DNA from: Odobenus rosmarus divergens
Taxonomy: Eukaryota; Chordata; Mammalia; Carnivora; Odobenidae
DNA length: 64,000 nt
NCBI RefSeq assembly: GCF_000321225.1
Contig: NW_004450276.1
Location: 4,806,971 to 4,870,970, forward strand
Reading direction: 5' to 3'
Position 1 is the stretch's first letter, and each line of letters starts with the position of its first letter. A program made the translations under genes and the position numbers. Below, one piece after another: positions 56,641 through 64,000 of this stretch. The notes below the pieces were generated by a model, which searched no databases, was not told the DNA's origin, and saw only the letters and a program-made list of their open reading frames with translations.

Positions 56641-58859
56641 AAGCGCAGTATCGCCATAGATTCCAAATCAACAGCTTCTTGCGGCAATGGTAGCAGAACG
56701 AGTTGCAGATAAACAAACCGTTCCTTTCAGCTGCATGAAAATATCAGCAGCTCATCAATAAGTAAATGAGAGGACAAATGCTCGCCCCCATGCCATATTG
56801 AGTGTCACTCAAATTAAACAATTTAGATAATGGAGTGAGGTTGGAATCCTTCTACAAGACTCCAACCCAGGCCAGCCATCTAGAAAATATTTGTGGCATT
56901 ATGGAATATTTTAGAAGCCAAATGTCTGCTTTGCTTGCTTAGCACGAGAAATTCGACGAGGCTGGAAAAGTTCAGCTCTACCAGCCAGAGTGTCGCAATA
57001 CCCACGGGGTGGAAGTCACTGAAGGCAAAAGAAAACTTCCAGGCACTGATTGTTAGGTGAGTAATAAACAGTCCAAGGAAGGACTCTGAGAGCTTCCAAA
57101 TAGAACATCGTGGTGGCCCTGGTGGTGACTACAGTTTCAACAGGGTGTCGCTGCTAATGAGAAATGGAGTTTCTGAAAGCCTTTGTTTATTTTTTTTAAA
57201 GTAGCTCTTTAAACAGTTTTGAGGTTAAGAGCATAGAAGGCGCTCCGCCTTCCTGGGCAGAAGTCCCGGCTTGTGTGTTTCAGGGAGGGAGGGAGCACCA
57301 TGGAAAGTGAGAACCTAGAGCGGGCCCACCTCCCCACTCACTGCGCATGCCTGTTTTGCTACAAGGTAGACTCTGGCTCGGTGTACGTGTTGCAGCCTTA
57401 TTCAGAGTCCCTACGTAGCTGCTAAAAGGTTTGGTTTCTCTCTTTTCCTTCGCCCATAATTCTGCCATATGCTTTGGGTTTTGATGTCCTTGTGGTTCAG
57501 TTATATTTCTTATTTCTCTCACTTGGAGACCTAGGATGCCACCAGGATTTTTAAAATGTGGGCTCCTATTATCATCACCCCTTATCATCAAGTCACATTC
57601 AGGCATCAGTCTTGCGCTGGTTCTGCGTACTTTCCTCCCGGCAACTGCCAACCAAACTGCCTCCAGCTACAGTCACATCAAAGCTGAGTAGAATGAAGAC
57701 GAGTTTTTCCGGAGTCAGAACATCTTCAGGGAAGATCCCTGCTGTATGTAGCAGGCATTTATTAGACATGGAGTCATACTGCAGGAAACATTCCTTATGA
57801 ATCACGTTTAGCAAGTTACTAGAAAATGTACTTACATATTGTGTTGCTTTTTGGAAAAACTAAATGTGACAGCCTAATTGAAATGCAATATTTAATGATA
57901 ATATGTAGAGCTCCATAAGGTAACTTTTATCCAGTGATTTGAGAGATTTCTTTCCTTCACCAACCACTCCCACATGAGATGTCCTCCACTGCATCTGATA
58001 CTCAGACTCACATAAAAGATCCTAACCGTAGGATATAAGGACATGGCGTTATTTCTAATGCCTCAGCAGTAAACCTCAATGAAACCATCAACCCTTCAGT
58101 AATTCTTGCTCCCTGAAAAACATGAAGCTGGCAATAAATCTATAGGCAAAGGCCAGATCTACATTAGCAAACTGAAGCAGAGAATTAGAGCAATTATTTA
58201 AATAATTTATCATGAGCCTGGGGTAGGTAGCTGAATTGCTTAAATGAATATTTCAGGGAGAAAATGCATTTTTGGTAAAAGGCCTTTGAAGACTCTCTTG
58301 GCTCATTGCACATAGAACAGGAAAATCATTATAATGATGAAGTCTATGTGTATATGGAAGGTACCCCCTGCTGGAGCTTTGCTTTGAAAGTGCAAAACTA
58401 TTCAAATATGTGATTTAGAATTTTTGGCATTTGGCTCAAAAAAAAAACCCAAAAAACCAAAACCCAAAAAACAAAACCGAGGAGGACCAAACAATGGTTT
58501 GATTACTTGGGATTCGGTCCTATCCATCATTCTTTCCTGGGTTCCATAATGTAATGGCTCAGAGAAACGTCTGGTTATAATTTCCTTTCCTGCACTCAGC
58601 TCTAGGTGAACCCAAGGTCAACACTTACCCACTGCAGGAGAAAGAGAAAATTTTGAAAGTTTTCCAAGGTGGGATGTTCCTCTGCTTTCTTCGGTGCTAA
58701 CAAATCTCAGAAGGAAGGTTTTCAGTGATCTAGCTTTGTCTAACTCTTCCTATATCCCGGTCACACAGGTGCCTTGGTGTCATGCCCTCCAAACTGGCCA
58801 GGAGGGTACAGGACAGGGAAACAAGCTCCCTTTCCAAGCAAGGGACACTTCAGAGCCTT
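56641..58859. other. Unique DNA; candidate regulatory words
   Basis: No gene is recognised. A perfect 16-bp AT palindrome (aattatttaaataatt) lies at 58192-58207, a CTCF-like motif at 58362-58376, and an A/C-rich simple patch at 58438-58478. Overlapping frames at 57.28-57.81 kb on both strands are not supported as coding. Confidence 0.48.
58362..58376 (-). promoter_or_regulatory. CTCF-like binding motif (candidate)
   Basis: taccccctgctggag; its complement ctccagcagggggta is close to the common CTCF core GCCAGCAGGGGGCGC. It is a sequence match only and may not be bound. Confidence 0.35.
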
Positions 58860-58990
58860 GCAACAAAACCTGTGGCTTGAGGACCAGCAGTATCAGCATC
58901 ACCCGGGAGCTTGCTAGAAATACTGAGTCGTAGGCCCCACCCAGACCCATTGATTCAGAAGTTGAACCAACTCCCAGAGGATTAACATTT
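58860..58990 (+). mobile_element. MER5-like (hAT-Charlie) element, cut by a SINE
   Basis: 'ttgaggaccagcagtatcag', 'catcacccgggagcttgct', 'agaaatactgagtcgtagg', 'ccccacccagacccattg' and 'attcagaagttgaacc' follow a common MER5-class consensus. The element probably continues briefly after the SINE. Confidence 0.65.
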
Positions 58991-59016
58991 TTTTTAAAGA
59001 TTTTATTGATTTATTC

Positions 59017-59049
<33 letters not shown>

Positions 59050-59184
59050 GCAGAGGGAGAAGCAGGCTCCCAAGGAGCAGGGAGCCCGATGCGGAACTCG
59101 ATCCCAGAACCCTGGGATCATGACCTGAGCTGAAGGCAGCCGCTTAACCATCTGAGCCACCCAGGCGCCTGAGGATAAACATTT
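58977..59184 (-). mobile_element. CAN SINE, antisense, inserted in the MER5-like element
   Basis: The T-rich tail is at 58987-58996, followed by a (GA)n block at 59025-59050, 'ggagcccgatgcggaactcg', and the head complement 'ctgagccacccaggcgcct' ending at 59170. The flanks gaggattaacattt (58977-58990) and gaggataaacattt (59171-59184) form a 14-bp duplication with one mismatch. Confidence 0.95.
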
Positions 59185-60109
59185 GAAAGCACTGATCTTG
59201 ATGACACAGTGGGTCCAGGGGAGCAGTGAGGACAATTTGAGTAAACTGGCAAAGGTAAAAGAAAGGAGAGAATGATGTCAGAGGGCTGCAGAGTGCAGAG
59301 CCCGGAGGCCCCAGGAAAAAAGCAAAGCAATGTGAACAAACCAGGTTATTGAATTATGAACCGGGGCCTCGGGCTTGCTTTCTGTTTCCAGCTGCGCGTC
59401 AGCACCTGGGGGTCACAGGTGTTAATTATGGCCCCAAAGTGCTCAGAGTCCTGGCTTCAAATAATTATCTTAAGAGGAAGCCCTGCGGCCCTCTTGATGG
59501 CTTTCTTCCCCAAAGGCAGGCGCTATATAGCGAGGATACCGGTCCCCTGGAATTCACCAGGAACTGGGGGAGGTGGGCGGGGGCAAGCTGAGGATCAGAT
59601 GAGAAGGCCCCATTTTAAAAATGTGCTCACCTGAGTTGCGGGTGACGGAAACACGCTGTTTCCATGGCACATATTGGGTTAGCTTTTATTTGAACAGGTT
59701 ATGGCTGCCATTAACTTAATTATTTTATTGACTGATTTTGCACAGCTTGCATCCTGAGGCTCCTTTTTTTTTTTCTTTTAAAGAGAATGCTCACTTCAGA
59801 ATGAATGTATAGATTCCGCATGTGGCTGAAACCAATTTCCTCTTGGTTTGTCCTCAGAAAAAAATGGAAAGCAGCTGGCCGGCTTCTTCCACAAGTCCTT
59901 AAAGAGCACAACTGAGTCACATGAATGCGCTCGTTCCCAGGGGGAAGAACGCCAACTCCGCCCTGCTGTTCTCAGCATCATCAACAATGGCCGTTTACTG
60001 AGTGCCAACTACGCATGAGGCACCATGCCCTTGTCTCCGAATCCTGTAATAGACCCAAGTTCCCGCTGGGTTCTGGTCGCACCTCCAAACAGTCCTTCAG
60101 TCAACTTCT
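59185..60109. other. Unique, locally GC-richer DNA
   Basis: No gene is recognised. A long plus-strand frame starts at 59925 and runs to 60515 through a MIR, so I do not accept it as coding. T and A runs lie near 59765-59780. Confidence 0.45.
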
Positions 60110-60200
60110 CTTTTCCTCAGTTTACCCACTCTTAAAAAAGGTCACAAGACTACCCACCCTGGCTGCGCGCCGTCATTATTTTAAGGATCCAATGAGAGAG
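60110..60200 (+). repeat. MIR fragment
   Basis: 'tttcctcagtttacccactc', 'gactacccaccctggctgc' and 'attttaaggatccaatgaga' fit the MIR 3' half. The preceding 'tttactgagtgccaactacg' at 59994-60013 may be another MIR piece. Confidence 0.62.
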
Positions 60201-60839
60201 CCCCCACATGGGAGAGGTGCATGGATGGAAGGGGGCATTATTGCTGTGGAGCTTTTGTCTTCATCTGGAACTTCTTCAGGCCCTCCACAAAAACTCCCAC
60301 ACCAGCGCCGAAAAGCAGGTGGTCTGACTGGGGAGCTAGTCTGGCTTCTGTATTTGGCCAACGGAGCTAATACAGCCTCCTCTGAGGTACGGCTACCAAA
60401 CCCCGCTTCTCCCAGCTTGTCTACACAGAGCCAGCCCCCCCCGCATGGGGCTTTCCCTCCCTCAGTGAATTACACCCTCCTGCTCCTTAGTAAACTTGTC
60501 AAACTCGATAGTTAATTCCAATCCCGTCCTTCACACTCTTGGGCCACACACACACACTCCAGTTGGAGCCATCAGCAAGTCGTCCCCAGAGCCGTACCAG
60601 GTCACATGGCTCAAACTCTGTCAGTCACTTCCTTTGGCCACCAAGAGCAAGAGTTTAATTTATTTGAACATCAAATGTCTTGGTGGAGTCTGACTACACT
60701 TGAATATACCTAATCAATCATTCAAACGCTCTAGGGTAAGATTCTAGGTTCCAGACAACCAATCTGGTGACATAGATTCACTGTAGTGTTTCCGAAATAG
60801 CACCTGCCTCTCCACTGGGCTCTTTGCCAGGTCTTTCCC
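60201..60839. other. Unique interval
   Basis: No gene or repeat is recognised. A short (AC)n run lies near 60546-60557. Confidence 0.4.
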
Positions 60840-61030
60840 CTACAATATTATTTAGTCCTGACAGTGGCTTTGTGAGGTGACCATCAATATCCCAGTTCTG
60901 TGTTTAAGGAAACAGAGGATCACAATCTGACTGACTTGTCCCGAGTCACGGAGTTACTTGGTAAAAACTCAAGTTCCAATCCAGGTCTTCCACTTCCAAG
61001 TCCAGGCACTTGCCACAATGCCACAGTTAC
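60840..61030 (+). repeat. MIR SINE
   Basis: 'ttatttagtcctgacagtgg', 'ctttgtgaggtgaccatcaa', 'aaggaaacagaggatcac', 'gacttgtcccgagtcacgg' and 'aatccaggtcttccacttcc' follow MIR order. Confidence 0.72.
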
Positions 61031-62159
61031 CACCAGTAACAATGTGGAAGAAATATTTGCCGCGCTCTTCATGGAAAGCCTTGCCTCTATTGAATCCAGG
61101 AGCTTTGCAAAAGCGTCTTGAGATGCTTCAAGAGTAATGTCACTTGCTTGATTTAGCCGAATATCTATTTTCCTGTCACTACTTACTTCATAAGGGTGCA
61201 AAACACAGGAAGTCCTGACTGCAAAGCTTCAGAGTGCTCATTTAAATGACTAAGAGTTATTTCGTGTTTGGCAGGGACTAGTACATTTTGTCAGCCTGAA
61301 AGAATTTTTGGCCAACAGGTTTTGTTCGGATCCCCAGTTGTTAACTATTAGAGATGTCTGAAAAACCATTTAGGTTGGGCCTGTTGAACTGGGTGACTGA
61401 TGATTGGGGTCAGTCGAAACTGAGAATCTCCACTTCTATGATACCACTAGTGTCCAAAAGTAAAGGAGCATTTCATTTTCTCTGACCCCTCAGGACACAG
61501 ATTTCTGTATGTGAATTAAACCTTTCTGTTCTAAAGATGAACTACGTGGACCATACCATTCTGGTTTAGATGCTCCATCCTGTTGAAGGATTTATCATTA
61601 TAAGAGAAAGCCAAATAGAAATTTCATTCAACTGCTGGCAACAAAGACCAGAAAGAACAGAGACTTTCTCATTTCTTTTTCACATAAAGAAATCTGGAGG
61701 CAGGCAATGTAGGGTTTATGTGGCAGTTCTCCCACGTCACTGACAACCCAGGATCCTTCTGTCTTTCTACCAACCTTTGCATATGGCTTCCATTGTTAAT
61801 ATGGTTTCTTGGCCCTTCCTGGCTGCTGAGGCTCCAGCCAGTGTTTCCACATTCTGAGGAAGTGGGAGGAAGGAGGAAGGGCAAGAGAGGACCTAACAGC
61901 TGTCTGTAACCTCCTTAAGAAGCTTTCTCAGATATTCTATACAAAGCTTCCTAGCTTCAAGAGAAGCCAATGTTGTATCTTCCAGTTCTTAGCCTGTAAA
62001 AACTGGAGTTTCTTACTGAAGAAGAAAGAATGAATGGATATTGAATAGTGAACCAAGAGTCTCTGACAGTTACCCAGAGATAAAAGGCTTACTGTACACC
62101 TGGAACCTTCTTTGTGTGGATTACAATCATGGATTCATAAGCCTTTAGAAAGATCAACT
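61031..62159. other. Unique DNA, no gene recognised
   Basis: Frames are under about 95 codons and lie on both strands. Nothing else is seen. Confidence 0.42.
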
Positions 62160-62240
62160 AGTCTGAACATCTGCATTTTACAGGTGAAGAAATGATGGGC
62201 CAGAAAAGCCCCTGGATTTGGCTGAGACAGCAGAGGCAGT
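62160..62240 (+). repeat. Weak MIR fragment
   Basis: 'tgcattttacaggtgaagaa' and 'gatgggccagaaaagcccc' resemble the MIR centre. Confidence 0.4.
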
Positions 62241-62539
62241 GGGGTTTAGAGCCTGGACTAGAAATTCTGGAAATCCTGCCTCAGGAATTCCAAACCAAAG
62301 TGGGTTTGACCACACCAACCTTCCTTACAAGGCTGGGCCTTACAATTCTCTGTGTTGTTTAGGGTGCCTATACACAGGATTCCTTTCTTCCCTTCCTACT
62401 GAGGAACAAGGCAGAGAAGTTAAGCCGACGGAGATCAAATACTGGCTTTATCATTGACAAGGTGGCGGGGCAGTGTAGTTACAGGACTGTAACTAAAAGA
62501 GCTTCCTTTTGCTCTTCCGTCCACCATGCTTATCCGCCA

Positions 62540-62910
62540 TTTTCATCTGCTCACACACAACACCACACACTGGATGGCTGAAACAGCATACATTTATTTT
62601 ACAGTTCTGAAGGCTGGTAGTCCAAGATCAGGCTGCCAGCATGGTCAGGTTCTTGGTGAGGACTCTCTTCCTGGTTTCGTCTTTTATGGCCTTTCCTTGG
62701 TGTGAGCACATAGGAAGAAATCTTGTGTTTCTTTTTCTTTTTATAAGGGCATTAATCCCATTGTGAAGGCTACATCCCCATGACCTAATTTAACACTAAT
62801 CCTCTCCCAAAGGCCCCACTTCCAAATTCCGTCACCATGGGGATTAAAGCTTCAACATATGAATTGGGTGCGGGGGTGGGGGCTGGTACACAAACTTTCA
62901 GTCCATAGCA
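62540..62910 (-). mobile_element. MLT1-type solo LTR, antisense
   Basis: 'cacacactggatggctgaaa', 'acagttctgaaggctggtag', 'tttttataagggcattaatc', 'catgacctaatttaacac', 'ctcccaaaggccccacttcc' and 'ttcaacatatgaattggg', ending 'cagtccatagca', give MLT1 in complement. Confidence 0.9.
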
Positions 62911-63319
62911 TCCACCCAGTCACGACAGAACTGACTGTCTCAGGCCTCTACCATAAGGCAGCCTCTCTGGTGAGGATGGGGTGAGGGTACAGAAGGTACC
63001 AGAATTCATACCCCCTGCGGGAAGACTGACTCTGACCAGAAAGACCTGGGCCAAGCATGCTCTGTTCCTTCTCCCAGTGAGAGAAATCTCTCCTTAGCCC
63101 CTGCACGGTACAAGAGGGGGCAAGGAAAGACCAGAAGTGGTCCTCCAATGGGTCCTTCCAAATGGAACTTCCTCCAAATTAGACCAGAGAAAAAAGATGT
63201 CCCCCTCAACAGCTGCAATCTCCTTCATAGTTCCTCCCAGAAGATTCTACACGGCTACCTGAGTGTGGCCTTGCTGCCTTTTGAGGACACTGATTGGTTG
63301 GTTACAAAGGAGTCTAGAA
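62911..63319. other. Unique interval
   Basis: Overlapping frames on both strands (66, 70 and 115 codons) have no domain. No gene is called. Confidence 0.4.
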
Positions 63320-63430
63320 AGAAAGGCACAAAAAGGTTAAGGGACTTGCTCAAAGTCACACAGCAAGTTGGGGACAAAGCTGAAGCCTGGGCCCACCTAT
63401 CCAGCCCCACTTTCTGGACACTCTCTCTAC
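63320..63430 (+). repeat. MIR SINE 3' half
   Basis: 'aaaaaggttaagggacttgc', 'tcaaagtcacacagcaagtt', 'gacaaagctgaagcctggg' and 'ccccactttctggacactc' match the MIR end well. Confidence 0.78.
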
Positions 63431-63624
63431 TTGGCTACCTGTCCATAGAACCTCCTGGTCTGTGGAAACAACTTTCCACTCACCAGACCATCTGAAGCAT
63501 TCGGAATAGCTCCTGAGGCTTTTGCTGCATCTAGATCAGTGCCCCTTGCAGTGAGCCGAAATCTCTGAGGGTAAGGGATACTCAAGCTTTATGGAACTAG
63601 CCTGTGCCCTGGAGAATTAACTCA

Positions 63625-63790
63625 ACCATTCAAGAAACATTTTTAATCACCTTCTAGGTGCCAGGCTATTACTGAAATAAAGTGAGAGAAAACATCCTAG
63701 CTGAAAGTCTAGTGGGGAAGGCAGACAAGAAGACAGACAAGGCAATGACAGACGTGTGCAAGGGCGCTAACTAAGGGAGGGACAGACTTT
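63625..63790 (-). mobile_element. L2 LINE fragment, antisense
   Basis: 'attcaagaaacatttttaat', 'caccttctaggtgccaggc', 'gctgaaagtctagtgggg' and 'aaggcagacaagaagacag' are the complement of the L2 3' end. Confidence 0.7.
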
Positions 63791-64000
63791 CAGAGCAGGA
63801 AGTATGCGGGGGTGGGGGGCGGGAGGAGAACACGTCTCCTGATAACTGCAAGTCCCTTAGGATCGCTGAAGCACAAGAAACAAGAGAGTGTGGCGGGAGG
63901 GATGGAAGGAAAAGAACTTTCCCAGGGAAAGTGCAAACGGATGCTGCATCTTATTTAAGCAAAGCATGAAGTGTGCCTCAAGGTGATGAGGCCACTACAG
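63791..64000. other. Right edge, nothing assigned
   Basis: G-rich patches lie near 63809-63826. No gene or repeat is recognised before the window ends. Confidence 0.4.

Noticed and set aside
59925..60515. Open frame of 196 codons on the plus strand, the longest in the window
   Set aside because: It runs through a MIR fragment (60110-60200) and a GC-richer stretch, shows no domain or protein-like pattern, and a length like this is expected by chance in 64 kb.
1..64000. CRISPR array, operon, phage or other prokaryote-type system
   Set aside because: No regularly spaced repeats, no dense coding and no ribosome-binding-site pattern; the repeat content is clearly mammalian.

Overview
This window is ordinary mammalian nuclear DNA, most likely from a carnivoran of the arctoid group (bear, seal or mustelid kind). 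The best evidence is ten copies of the tRNA-Lys-derived carnivore SINE (CAN SINE), several of them of the subtype common in arctoids, and two short L1 3' ends of the young type shared by those genomes. The SINE and L1 versions do not resemble the usual dog or cat consensus. The lineage call rests on recalled consensus sequences, not on a database search. I found no protein-coding gene, rRNA, functional tRNA, CRISPR array or bacterial-style operon. The window is intergenic, or lies inside a large intron.

Layout. 1-7.3 kb: mostly unique AT-rich DNA with two young 5'-truncated L1 3' ends, one old L1M end and one antisense SINE. 7.3-13.4 kb: a dense repeat block with a 1.3-kb carnivore-type L1, three MLT1 LTRs, a long antisense L2, an L1M split by an MLT1 LTR, and a MER20. 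13.4-25.5 kb: long unique stretches with L2, MIR and SINEs, plus two L1M 3' ends head to tail. 25.5-27.75 kb: an antisense L1 with a recognisable broken endonuclease reading frame, carrying two nested SINEs in opposite orientation. 27.75-38.2 kb: mostly unique, with two long purine tracts and three SINEs. 38.5-46.1 kb: an old L1 split by an unassigned segment of about 455 bp, then MLT1, an ERVL-like LTR, MER5, L2 and another L1M. 46-64 kb: an old LTR-like element, MIR and L2 fragments, an antisense L1 interrupted by MLT1, a late SINE, and unique DNA that may hold regulatory elements.

No genes here work together. What can be read is the insertion history: old L2, MIR, MER and L1M copies first, then MLT1 LTRs, then carnivore L1 and SINE insertions that still have clean target-site duplications. 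The most unusual observation is a 53-bp segment at 10175-10227 that recurs with one mismatch at 11861-11913, spliced into the middle of an old MLT1 LTR. Also worth checking are a perfect 18-bp hairpin at 47350-47393, the nested inverted SINE pair at 27.3-27.7 kb, an L1 copy with an abnormal 3' end at 1.5-1.7 kb, and two poly(A)-plus-signal footprints of possible retrocopies at 33.2 and 46.1 kb. I did not find a convincing new biological system.
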